Shown in pieces: positions 7,570-15,118 of a stretch of 49,200 bases of DNA. The position numbers were made by a program, and so were the translations under genes. The stretch comes from Thermoflexus hugenholtzii JAD2 (GTDB taxonomy: Bacteria; Chloroflexota; Anaerolineae; J036; Brachytrichaceae). Positions within the stretch are counted from its first letter, which is position 1, and every line of letters starts with the position of its first letter. The notes beneath the pieces are model-generated. The model searched no databases. It was not told the DNA's origin and saw only the letters and a program-made list of their open reading frames with translations. The stretch is taken from positions 1-49,200 of the forward strand of contig CAMDWA010000011.1 of NCBI GenBank assembly GCA_945877855.1, read 5' to 3'.

Positions 7570-7939
7570 AGTGTTAAATGACTTGCCAATTGTTTCGGCT
7601 AATATTGAGGTAGCGGGTAAGTATGCTGTGTTTAGATCAGCATTACTCGATACCGGGTCATTTGGTAGTTTATTTAGAATAGATATTCTTGCTGAAGCCG
7701 GTATTCAAATTACAGACACTGCCCAATTGAGCAAAATATATGGCGTTGGCGGTTATGAAAATGTGCTTACTTTACAAATCGACAAGTTACAAGTTGGCGA
7801 ATTAGAGATAACAAGTCCATTTATTCAAACAGGTGCAATGAATTATGGCATTGATATCGATGCTATTATTGGCTTTGATTTTTTTAAAGCGAGCCGAGCC
7901 GTTGTCGATTTTGATCGTTTTGAGTTACGAGTGGCTTAA
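7559..7939 (+). CDS. Retropepsin-like aspartic protease
   Basis: A 126-residue single-domain clan AA aspartic protease. The catalytic motif is D31-T-G-S in SALLDTGSFGSLF, followed by the retropepsin hydrophobic-hydrophobic-Gly signature IDAIIGFDFF near the C-terminus. Such enzymes act as homodimers, each subunit giving one Asp. There is no signal peptide, so it should be cytoplasmic. Start overlap with the preceding small gene indicates a two-gene operon; that small protein may be the substrate or a specificity factor (inference). Its stop overlaps the stop of the convergent MaoC gene in the self-complementary tetramer TTAA. Confidence 0.85.
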   Translation: MKIRVLNDLPIVSANIEVAGKYAVFRSALLDTGSFGSLFRIDILAEAGIQITDTAQLSKIYGVGGYENVLTLQIDKLQVGELEITSPFIQTGAMNYGIDIDAIIGFDFFKASRAVVDFDRFELRVA

Positions 7940-8436
7940 CTTGTAGGCTGAATACGCGGTATAACTGGCGCTTGCCCACGTTTAAATACCATAATGGTGC
8001 GCCGAAAGGTGATGACTGTGATGCCATTTTGGTTATAACCGATGGTTTTAACCTCGACAATGCCCACATTGGGGCGCGATTTCGACTCGCGCTTCGAGAT
8101 GACCTCGGATTGTGAATAAATCGTATCGCCCTCGAAGACTGGGTTTGGTAAACGCACCTCATCCCAACCCAAATTGGCAAATACGTTTTGTGAAATGTCG
8201 GTCACGCTTTGCCCAGTAACCAATGCTAGTATAAATGTGCTATCGACCAACGGCTTGCCAAATTCGGTTTGGGAGGCGTAATGCGCATCAAAATGAATGG
8301 GTGCGGTGTTTTGGGTGAGTAGGGTAAACCAACTGTTGTCTACAGGTAATACGGTGCGGCCTAAGGGGTGTTGATAAATATCACCTACTTCAAAATCTTC
8401 AAAAAAGCGACCTTGCCAACCAGATTTGATACTCAT
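7936..8436 (-). CDS. MaoC-family hot-dog dehydratase
   Basis: A 166-residue single hot-dog domain. The hydratase-2 region N-T-A-P-I-H-F-D carries the conserved His (consensus D-x-N-P-x-H-x-D, here with Asn in the first acidic position), followed by the small-residue helix FILALVTGQSV and the strand GDTIYSQSEVISKRESKS. The family hydrates or dehydrates enoyl-CoA thioesters; related members act on mesaconyl-CoA in some Chloroflexota, but I cannot assign the substrate. The N-terminus FFEDFEVGDIYQHPLGRTV is typical and supports the start. It converges with the retropepsin gene, sharing the stop region. Confidence 0.85.
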   Translation of the reverse strand: MSIKSGWQGRFFEDFEVGDIYQHPLGRTVLPVDNSWFTLLTQNTAPIHFDAHYASQTEFGKPLVDSTFILALVTGQSVTDISQNVFANLGWDEVRLPNPVFEGDTIYSQSEVISKRESKSRPNVGIVEVKTIGYNQNGITVITFRRTIMVFKRGQAPVIPRIQPTS

Positions 8437-8968
8437 AGCGTTTATTATCGCTAAAATAACGAGGCGGCCAACAATCCCCCAATTGTTGGTCGCCTCGTTG
8501 TTCCCTTGATCTAAATCAGTATGCTGCGATAAATAATATGATGTTGACTGATTTATGAATTATCAAGGACGATCAAGGGATATATACAAATTATCTACAT
8601 CATTTGATGTAGATAATGGAAAAATTCTGATTACATTCAGAATTTTTCTTTAGGACAATATGTCTAATAATGCTACACTGTAATCGTTATCATAGCGCCT
8701 ATTGAGACAAAACTGATGTCAAAATCACTGTGCCAGCATCTTGACCCCGACAGTGTTTTTGTTTTTTAGGGTAGTGATGGTCAAATATAGCTATTCAGAA
8801 AAGTCTTTTCAGAGGTTTTTGCTGATCTCACGCTATGTTTGTCAAGCATCGCTTGGCAGACATAGCGTGAGATTGGTATATCGTATTTTGTGGAAAGATT
8901 TATTTGGACACCTATATTCAGGTGGTCATGATTTTATGCGCTGCCTATAATCATTGGAGGGATGAGGA
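8437..8968. other. 532-bp hairpin-rich spacer without a gene
   Basis: Four consecutive structures lie in the first 210 bp. (1) An 18-nt arm hairpin, 8458-8475 with 8482-8499, one mismatch. (2) A nested fold with TCCCTTGATC (8502-8511) pairing GATCAAGGGA (8571-8580) and TAAATCAGT (8512-8520) pairing ACTGATTTA (8547-8555). (3) A perfect 13-nt hairpin, 8590-8602 with 8605-8617. (4) A perfect 12-nt hairpin, 8619-8630 with 8637-8648, followed by CTTTAGG. A further 23-nt arm hairpin is at 8824-8874. The 69-codon frame at 8741-8950 runs through that hairpin and has no coding character. This could be a structured RNA leader of the regulator gene or a graveyard of palindromic repeats. Confidence 0.6.
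8824..8874. repeat. Inverted repeat, 23-nt arms
   Basis: ATCTCACGCTATGTTTGTCAAGC pairs with GCTTGGCAGACATAGCGTGAGAT. The two mismatches are G-U compatible in RNA, and the loop is only a few bases. It lies about 95 bp upstream of the LuxR-type regulator start. Confidence 0.75.
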
Positions 8969-9691
8969 ATGGGGATGCAGATTAGGCTTTTGTTAATAGA
9001 TGACGATGCATTTAATTTAGATGGTCTAAAGACCTATTTGGTTTCAAAAGGTTATGACGTTCAGACTGCACAAGATATGGTGACGGCCCGCCGGTTGTTC
9101 AAAACCATGTTGTTTTCTGCTGTCATCATCGATGCGCGTTTGCCCGAAGATATTTCGTTGGTACGCCCCAAAATGCAAGCCAGTGGTGGCATTACGTTGA
9201 TCCGCGAATTTAAACAACACAGTCCGCATCTTGGGGTGGTGTTGTTTACGGCGCACGATGATTTTGGCGGCGAATTTTCGGATTTGTTGCGTGCCGGAAT
9301 GCGCGGTATTGCCTATGTGCTAAAAGGCCGCTCGATCTCGCACCTGATGCGCTCGTTATATGACGCGATGGAGGGGCGTGGGGTGATAGACCCAGATGTG
9401 GTGGACGTGCCTCAATGGCAGCGCTATGTCATTGCCAATTTGCCGCCTGATGAATCACACTGGGTGAAGGCCATTTTGGCAAATTTGGCGGCCCTTTCGT
9501 CCCAAGAGCGCATCGTGGCCGAGCGGTTGGCGGCGAGCCAAAAGATCAACTATATTGCCGAACAGATGAATTTGGACCCCAAAACCATTTATACCCACAA
9601 AACCCGTTTGCTGAGCAAATTGGGTCTTAATGAAGCCCCGCCACATTTAGACACGGTGTTATTATTGGCAAAGGCGCTTTGGTTGGTTTAG
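8969..9691 (+). CDS. LuxR/NarL-type response regulator
   Basis: A 240-residue regulator with a strong Shine-Dalgarno (GGAGGGATGAGGA). The receiver domain has the acidic cluster D11-D13 (LLLIDDDAFN), phosphoacceptor D55 (AVIIDARLPED), Thr in VVLFTAHDD and Lys in YVLKGRS. The C-terminal part (about 175-235) is a LuxR-like helix-turn-helix: LSSQERIVAERLAASQKINY, then DPKTIYTHKTRLLSKLGL. The receiver has a longer than usual loop after the phosphoacceptor (SLVRPKMQASGGI). The cognate kinase gene follows 24 bp downstream, so the pair forms an operon. Unlike the pair at 4615-7258 it is intact. Confidence 0.9.
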   Translation: MGMQIRLLLIDDDAFNLDGLKTYLVSKGYDVQTAQDMVTARRLFKTMLFSAVIIDARLPEDISLVRPKMQASGGITLIREFKQHSPHLGVVLFTAHDDFGGEFSDLLRAGMRGIAYVLKGRSISHLMRSLYDAMEGRGVIDPDVVDVPQWQRYVIANLPPDESHWVKAILANLAALSSQERIVAERLAASQKINYIAEQMNLDPKTIYTHKTRLLSKLGLNEAPPHLDTVLLLAKALWLV

Positions 9692-9715
9692 CGCAACCGA
9701 AACCTTGTTGCATCT

Positions 9716-12235
9716 ATGCGTAAATTTTTGCGAGTCTGTTTATTCGTTGCTGCGGCGTTTGTGTTGTTTGTATATGTGCGTTTGACGCTAGATGTGGGCC
9801 AACCCTATCTTGGGGTCGTCTTGAGCAATTGGACATCGGAACTCTATCAGGTTGATCCGGCAACGCCTTCGGTTTGGCGAAATGTGCAAATTTTCCCTCC
9901 GGGGACGAGTATTCTTGCGGTGGATGGTGAGTCAGTGGATGGCGTTTCTAATCCAGTTTTGAAGGCATGGCAGGCCGGGCGAACAGAAGTCACTGTTTCG
10001 TATGTGTTGCCAAATCAACCTGATACCGAAGTGCTTAGCAGGGTTGTTCCCATTCAGCTATTTTCGTGGTTGCGCTATATAGAGCTTGTTTTTCAGTTTG
10101 GGTTGCCAGCCTTGATGTGCTTTTTGCTGGCCATAAGTATATTAAACACACACCAAAATTTTGATTGGCGTGCCGTTGCCGCGATTATTGGGGCCATTTT
10201 TTTTATTTTGCGGCAAGATGATCGCGGTATTCCCAGCTCGGTGATTTATGCCAATGCGCCCACGCTGCCAATTGATCATATTATTCAGCTTGTTTCGCGT
10301 TTTGTATATGGCAGTTATTGGTTTCCTGTCATTGCTTTATTGCTGGCATTTCCTAGCCCAATCCCAAAGATCGAACGCTGGCTGCGTATTGCAAGCGTGT
10401 TTGCAATCATGACCGCGATAATCATTGCCGCGCCTTATATTGCGTGCATCATGGGTTTGCACCCAGATATTGCAAAACAATGGGAGCTAAACACGTTGGC
10501 TGTCATGCGAACCTTTTATTCAGTTGTGGTGTTGGGCTTTGTTGTTTTGGCGATAAGAAGTGTGTGGCAGTACAAAAAACACCCTTCTCAGCACTGGTTA
10601 GCGTTAGTGCCTATTCCTATTTTTGCTGTTTTGGGGACGCTGTATTGGTTAACAGTTTATTTGCCAGCACACGAAAATTTGTTTTTACCGCAGGTTTCTG
10701 ATTTTTTTAATCAGTCACTACAGGGTATGAATCGTATTAAATATAACTTTCGCCCGTTTTACATGGTAGCAGGGTTGATTATTACCAGTATCATTTTGCG
10801 CCATCAAACTTTTCACACACTCGATTCATTATTTGTGTTTACCGCACCCATGATCATTTCTTGTTGTTTTGCTGCGGTGATTGATCTGCTTGTGCGTTTT
10901 GTATCGGTTGACAACGAATTTTGGATCGCGCCGATTATTCCTTTGTTTTTTGTTGTTTTCGCCTTGACCGAATACATGTCATTCCAAATTAAAAATCAGG
11001 GTTGGATGTGGCGCATGTTTAACCGGCATTTGATCTCGCAACAAATTAGCCAAGGGTTGATTACACGCCATCAAGATTTGCATCAGCCAATGAATACGCA
11101 ACAAATGGTTGAAACCATTACAAAAGAATTTGCGCTGGAGCGTTGCGCCCTTTGGTCTTGGCACGAGATTGACCAAACCTTTGAGTTGTTGGGCACAAAA
11201 AGTGAGGGACATACAGACACGTTGGCGGCATTGGCGACGGCAAATGATGCCGGTAGCCAATCTTATTTAATTAAACGTAATCAACTGATCTTGCCAAACC
11301 GTTGGCAAACCGAAGCATGGGTGCGTGAGGGCGGGCAAGTGCCATCTTCTAATGTGAGCAGTGCGTTTGGGTTGTTTGAGTCAATGTCGGCTTATGTGCC
11401 ATTGCAAGCCAGCCAACGCTGCTTGGGTTTGCTCACTTTTGGCAAACGCCGCGACGAACCTACTTTTCATGCCCAAGACCTGCATTTGTTAGACACGATT
11501 GCCAGTAATGTGGCGCTTATTTTGTTGGGAAATGAGCAACTTAATGCGCTGAAACGCTTGCCTTTTCAGATTGCCCAAGCTCAAGAACGCGAACGCCAAC
11601 ACATTAGCAACGAATTGCACGACAGCACCCAGCAATTTTTGGGTCGGTTGCCCATTTATATGGCGACCTTGCTCGAAAGCGCCCGACAAGGCGATGACGC
11701 AAGGGCCGAGCAGTTGCTGGCGCAATACGAAGATGAGATTCGGCGCGAATCGTTGTTGGTGCGGCGCTTACGATCTAGTTTGTCGCCCATCACGATTGAT
11801 CACGATTTTGCCAATTCGTTACGTCTTCTCGAAAGCCGGGTGGCGGCTAGAAGCGGTTTGATGGTGCGTGTGCATTGTGATGTTGAAGTCGTGAATTACA
11901 CCACTGCCTTGCAACGTGAGAGCCTTTATCGTATCATTCAACAAGCCTTCGATAACGCTGTCCAACATGCGAGGGCGTCCATTTTGACAGCGTCGCTACG
12001 CATCAACTGCGCTGCGCACCAAATTGAGTTTGAGATTGATGATGATGGTTGCGGTATTGAGCCAGATCGCCCAGCCCAAGCTCGTATCGAGGGGCGCTAT
12101 GGGTTGACCATTATGCAAAATCGCGCCCAAAGCAACGGCGGCGATTGTCATATCGATTTTGCCCCCGGGTTTGGCACGCGCGTCTATGGTTGGCTGCCGA
12201 TTGCATCACCCGAATTGGCTGCTGCAGATGTTTAA
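9716..12235 (+). CDS. Membrane sensor histidine kinase, HisKA_3/NarX type
   Basis: An 839-residue kinase. After a first membrane segment (RVCLFVAAAFVLFVYV) there is a PDZ-like extracytoplasmic stretch (VGQPYLGVVLSN to PPGTSILAVDGESVDG), then about eight further hydrophobic segments to residue 430, a GAF domain (about 465-615) and the HisKA_3 dimerisation domain. The phosphorylated His is H635 in ISNELHDSTQQ. The HATPase has its N box (LYRIIQQAFDNAVQHA), G1 (DDDGCGI) and G2 (GRYGLTIMQNRA). It is complete and should signal to the adjacent LuxR-type regulator. PDZ plus multi-helix sensors suggest sensing of an envelope or lipid signal, but the ligand is unknown. Confidence 0.9.
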   Translation: MRKFLRVCLFVAAAFVLFVYVRLTLDVGQPYLGVVLSNWTSELYQVDPATPSVWRNVQIFPPGTSILAVDGESVDGVSNPVLKAWQAGRTEVTVSYVLPNQPDTEVLSRVVPIQLFSWLRYIELVFQFGLPALMCFLLAISILNTHQNFDWRAVAAIIGAIFFILRQDDRGIPSSVIYANAPTLPIDHIIQLVSRFVYGSYWFPVIALLLAFPSPIPKIERWLRIASVFAIMTAIIIAAPYIACIMGLHPDIAKQWELNTLAVMRTFYSVVVLGFVVLAIRSVWQYKKHPSQHWLALVPIPIFAVLGTLYWLTVYLPAHENLFLPQVSDFFNQSLQGMNRIKYNFRPFYMVAGLIITSIILRHQTFHTLDSLFVFTAPMIISCCFAAVIDLLVRFVSVDNEFWIAPIIPLFFVVFALTEYMSFQIKNQGWMWRMFNRHLISQQISQGLITRHQDLHQPMNTQQMVETITKEFALERCALWSWHEIDQTFELLGTKSEGHTDTLAALATANDAGSQSYLIKRNQLILPNRWQTEAWVREGGQVPSSNVSSAFGLFESMSAYVPLQASQRCLGLLTFGKRRDEPTFHAQDLHLLDTIASNVALILLGNEQLNALKRLPFQIAQAQERERQHISNELHDSTQQFLGRLPIYMATLLESARQGDDARAEQLLAQYEDEIRRESLLVRRLRSSLSPITIDHDFANSLRLLESRVAARSGLMVRVHCDVEVVNYTTALQRESLYRIIQQAFDNAVQHARASILTASLRINCAAHQIEFEIDDDGCGIEPDRPAQARIEGRYGLTIMQNRAQSNGGDCHIDFAPGFGTRVYGWLPIASPELAAADV

Positions 12236-12298
12236 ATCGCCTGATGGGCGGGGCGCAGGCGTGGGCAAAACGTCAGGCAGTTTTTTGTCGCATCGAAT

Positions 12299-13048
12299 AT
12301 GATGCTTTACTTGATGTTCAACCTGCACAATACACCCTTACCCAAAACCACATTCAGCTTGTCTCAGCCACAGCCGCGCCGTTGGCTAAGCCGACGGGCG
12401 TTGGCGGCTTTTGTGGTGCTGGGTGGCGGCTCGCTATTTGTGTTGGCGCTTATTCTCGTGCGTGCAGCGTTATCTGGGCGTTTGGCCTATTATTTTTTAT
12501 TGTGGAATTTGGCTTTGGCGTGGGTTCCTTTTCTTTGTGCTTATGTGGTGCATCGCCTCCCGCGGTTGCCGTTGTTAACCTTGTTTTTTGCCGGGCTTTG
12601 GTTGTTGTTTTTTCCAAATGCCCCTTATTTAGTGACCGATTTGGTGCATTTGCGCACGGTTGCCGAAAATCGTTTTTTGTGGCTCGATATCGTCATGATG
12701 TTTAGCTTTGCTTGGCTGGGGGCAATGCTTGGCTTTTTGTCATTGTGGCTGATGCATGATTGGGTAAACCGCGCTGCTGGCTGGTTATCGGGTTGGCTTT
12801 TTGTCATCGGCGCATCGGCTGCCGCTGGGTTTGGCGTTTATCTTGGGCGATTTTTGCGCTGGAATAGTTGGGATGTGGTTGCTGAGCCTTGGGAATTGTT
12901 CGGCGACATTATCGCGCCCTTTTTATCGCCGCGTGCCCATGCCCGTCCGCTGGCATTTTCACTGCTTATCGCCGCCATGATGTTGATGGGGTATGTCTCA
13001 TTGGTTGTTTTTGCCAAATGGCAACGAGAAGAGAAAGGCGAAGGATAA
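12299..13048 (+). CDS. DUF1361 integral membrane protein
   Basis: A 249-residue protein with about seven membrane segments and the DUF1361 hallmark sequence FFPNAPYLVTDLVHL after LLWNLALAWVPFL. The function of the family is unknown. The cytoplasmic C-terminus KWQREEKGEG ends in GGA TAA, and that TAA is inside the first unit (GGATAAA) of the heptamer array 13043-13134. The natural C-terminus may therefore have been replaced by the array. ATGs at 12299, 12302 and 12314 are all possible starts; none has a good Shine-Dalgarno. Confidence 0.85.
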   Translation: MMLYLMFNLHNTPLPKTTFSLSQPQPRRWLSRRALAAFVVLGGGSLFVLALILVRAALSGRLAYYFLLWNLALAWVPFLCAYVVHRLPRLPLLTLFFAGLWLLFFPNAPYLVTDLVHLRTVAENRFLWLDIVMMFSFAWLGAMLGFLSLWLMHDWVNRAAGWLSGWLFVIGASAAAGFGVYLGRFLRWNSWDVVAEPWELFGDIIAPFLSPRAHARPLAFSLLIAAMMLMGYVSLVVFAKWQREEKGEG

Positions 13049-13134
13049 AGGATAAAGGATGAAGGGTGAAGGATGAGGGGTGAAGGATGAAGAATAGATT
13101 AAACTGCATCCCTTATCCTTCATCCTTTATCCTT
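13043..13134. repeat. Inverted heptamer array filling the DUF1361-endonuclease spacer
   Basis: Seven exact 7-bp units run from 13043 to 13091: GGATAAA, GGATAAA, GGATGAA, GGGTGAA, GGATGAG, GGGTGAA, GGATGAA. After a short AT-rich spacer the inverse array follows (about 13107-13134, reading as units of TTATCC or TTCATCC type). The two arms can form a hairpin of about 28 bp. The stop codon of the upstream gene is in the first unit, and the downstream ATG starts two bases after the array. Confidence 0.85.
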
Positions 13135-13136
13135 TT

Positions 13137-14021
13137 ATGAGCAAATCCACCCATCTCGATCTCCCCCTGCGGTTTGGCACGGTGGGCATACCCAAAAGCG
13201 CAGTGGCAAATGGCGGCAGTGTTGGCGGGGTGCAACGTATTCGTGAATTGAATTTGAGCGCCCTTGAGCTGGGTTGGGTGCAAAGTGTGCGAGTTAGCGA
13301 TGACACTTGCGCCAAAATTAAGGCGGCTGCGCTCGCAAATGAGGTGGCTATGAGCGTTCATGCGCCTTATTTTATTAATCTTAATGCCGAAACCGAAGAA
13401 ATGTGGTTGGCTGGGCGCGAACGTTTGTTGATGGCGGCGCGGGCGGGTTATAAGGCCGGCGCAACTGATATCATTTTTCACCCCGGTGCATATATGAAAA
13501 AAACGCCAGCCGAGGCTTATAAAATTGGGCTGGCGCGTTTAGCCGAGGTTGTGTCCATTCTTAAAACTGAAGGCACTGCCGTAATTTTGCGCCCCGAAAC
13601 GATGGGCAAAAGCGCCCAGTTGGGCACACTCGCCGAGATTATTGGCTGGTGCCGCGAGCTTGAGGGCGTATTGCCCTGTGTTGATTTTGCTCATTTACAC
13701 GCTCGCCCAGGTGATGGCTCATTTAACACTTATGACGAGTTTGCACGGGCGCTGCATCAGATCGGCGAAGGCTTGGGCGACCATGCGTTGCAGCACATGC
13801 ATATGCACTTTAGCGGCATTGCCTATACTGCCAAAGGCGAGAAGAACCACCTTAATCTGGATGAAGCTGATATTAATTACAAAGACTTTTTTAAAGTGTT
13901 AGCCGATTTTGGCGTTAGGGGGCGGGTGATGGGCGAAACTCCAAATATGGAAGAGGGCGCGGTATTAATGCAAAATACCTATCAGCGGGCGCTTGCCAAA
14001 GCGCGGGCGGCTTTACGTTAA
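13137..14021 (+). CDS. Endonuclease IV-like TIM-barrel protein (AP endonuclease family 2)
   Basis: A 294-residue protein of the xylose-isomerase-like TIM-barrel superfamily, closest to endonuclease IV. Metal-ligand motifs occur in order: SVHAPYFINLN, DIIFHPGAY, ILRPETMGKSAQLGTL, CVDFAHLHAR-GDGSFNTYDEF, HMHFSGI-Y-KGEKNHL and VMGETPNMEEGA. These supply the His, Glu and Asp residues of the trinuclear zinc site, so it should cut DNA at abasic sites. Length matches the family. The start codon is directly preceded by the heptamer array with no Shine-Dalgarno. Confidence 0.85.
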   Translation: MSKSTHLDLPLRFGTVGIPKSAVANGGSVGGVQRIRELNLSALELGWVQSVRVSDDTCAKIKAAALANEVAMSVHAPYFINLNAETEEMWLAGRERLLMAARAGYKAGATDIIFHPGAYMKKTPAEAYKIGLARLAEVVSILKTEGTAVILRPETMGKSAQLGTLAEIIGWCRELEGVLPCVDFAHLHARPGDGSFNTYDEFARALHQIGEGLGDHALQHMHMHFSGIAYTAKGEKNHLNLDEADINYKDFFKVLADFGVRGRVMGETPNMEEGAVLMQNTYQRALAKARAALR

Positions 14022-14030
14022 TTTAATTTC

Positions 14031-14070
14031 ACGCAAAGCCGCAAAGATGCTGTTTTTTGCGCCTTTGCGT
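14031..14070. repeat. Octamer-type inverted repeat after the endonuclease gene
   Basis: ACGCAAAG CCGCAAAG (14031-14046) is an 8-bp tandem repeat; TTTTTTGCGCCTTTGCGT (to 14070) is its approximate inverse. It may serve as a transcription terminator. It lies just left of the 142-bp palindromic element. Confidence 0.5.
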
Positions 14071-14084
14071 GTATCTTCTGTGTT

Positions 14085-14226
14085 TTCTCAATAATTAGGC
14101 TTAAACCCGAAAGATGTAATGTCGAAATCACTATATGGTCTTTGGGAGCAGGGTTTTGCCCTGCTCCCAAAGACCATATAGTGATTTCGACGAAAATTTG
14201 TTTTATTCTCCCTGTTTTATTGAGAA
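14085..14226. mobile_element. 142-bp MITE-like palindromic element, copy A
   Basis: Terminal inverted repeats are TTCTCAATAA (14085-14094) and TTATTGAGAA (14217-14226). Inside is a perfect hairpin with 33-nt arms, beginning GTCGAAATCACTATATGG (from 14121) and ending with the inverse at 14193, around a TTTTG loop. Copy B at 25506-25648 shares the termini, the GTAATnTCGAnATCACTAT segment and the CGAAAATTTGT segment, but has a different inner arm sequence. No transposase gene and no clear target duplication. A further TTCTCAATAA at 14236-14245 contains the stop codon of the PHP gene on the other strand. Confidence 0.75.
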
Positions 14227-14238
14227 ACTACTATCTTC

Positions 14239-15045
14239 TCAATAAATATCAATCAACGTCGGCTGGCGACGCTCATACGTTGCCAATTGGGTAAACCCAG
14301 CCTCACGAGCAATGGCAATGGCCTTGCCTAATTGCGCCCCTACTTGGTGCGGTGCATGTGAGTCTGACCCGATAGTGAGATAACGCCCACCCATTTCATA
14401 ATACCAGTGAATGACGCTGGCGGGTGGGTTTGGCTCATTGCGCCCCTTGCGTAATGGGTTAGTGTTGATCTCGATGCCTTTGCCCCGCGCAATCACATGC
14501 CGCAATACCTCGCGTATTTCAGTTTCCCATTCGCCAATGTTATAGCTATTGCCAAATGCGGCTTGTCCATAACGCGCTGGATAATCGATGTGTGACAAAA
14601 TGTCATAATCGCCATCAGCGGCTAAGAGTTTTAATTCGACAAAATAGCGCCGAAATGATTCACGCCAATTGCCAAAAGCGGTAAAAAACGAGGGCAAAAA
14701 AGTATTATGTTTGCCATCAACCCAATGCAACGAACCCAAGACAAAATCCCACGGGTAAGCCTGTAAAACTTGTTCAACCGTATCTAAATGGCGATGCGGC
14801 TCACTGATTTCGATGCCAGCACGAATGGTGAGCCGGTTACCATAAACCCGCCGAAAAGCATGAATGGCTTGCCAATAAGCTGGATGGTCGAAAAAATAGC
14901 TGGTGAAATCTTCAGCGTTGTAGTCTTCGTGTTCGGTGAAGGCAATTTCACGCACGCCAGCCGTAATGGCAGCGCGAATTTGCTCTTCCATTGGGTAATC
15001 GCAATCTTTGGAAAAGGCCGTGTGGCAGTGATAATCGACGAGCAT
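14239..15045 (-). CDS. PHP-domain histidinol-phosphatase-like hydrolase
   Basis: A 268-residue PHP-family phosphoesterase, closest to the HisJ/HisK type histidinol phosphatase. Metal-binding motifs appear in order: DYHCHTAFSKDC at the N-terminus, IAFTEHEDYN, IRAGIEISE, FVLGSLHWVDG, DILSHIDYPARYG, GIEINTNPLRKG and GSDSHAPHQVG. All ligands are present. The chosen ATG at 15045 starts four codons after another ATG (15057). A TATGAT hexamer on this strand overlaps the upstream ATG, which favours a very short or absent leader. The stop codon lies in TTATTGAGAA, the terminal sequence of the neighbouring palindromic element. No other his genes are near. Confidence 0.85.
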   Translation of the reverse strand: MLVDYHCHTAFSKDCDYPMEEQIRAAITAGVREIAFTEHEDYNAEDFTSYFFDHPAYWQAIHAFRRVYGNRLTIRAGIEISEPHRHLDTVEQVLQAYPWDFVLGSLHWVDGKHNTFLPSFFTAFGNWRESFRRYFVELKLLAADGDYDILSHIDYPARYGQAAFGNSYNIGEWETEIREVLRHVIARGKGIEINTNPLRKGRNEPNPPASVIHWYYEMGGRYLTIGSDSHAPHQVGAQLGKAIAIAREAGFTQLATYERRQPTLIDIY

Positions 15046-15079
15046 GGTGTCTATCATACCCGCTCAAGTTAGTGTATGA

Positions 15080-15109
15080 ATTACATTATCTAGAAAAAGA
15101 CGGTATAAT
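15080..15109 (+). promoter_or_regulatory. Probable promoter of the aldolase gene
   Basis: A perfect -10 hexamer TATAAT is at 15104-15109; ATTACA at 15080-15085 matches the -35 consensus in four positions with an 18-bp spacer. The start codon at 15119 is nine bases after the -10 box and lacks a Shine-Dalgarno, so the mRNA is probably leaderless or nearly so. Confidence 0.6.
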
Positions 15110-15118
15110 TGCCACATT

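Noticed and set aside
8741-8950. 69-codon open frame before the LuxR-type regulator
   Set aside because: It runs through a 23-nt arm inverted repeat, has no ribosome site and no recognisable protein character.
12145-12705. 186-codon frame overlapping the kinase end and the DUF1361 gene
   Set aside because: It overlaps two clear genes in another frame and looks like a low-stop shadow.
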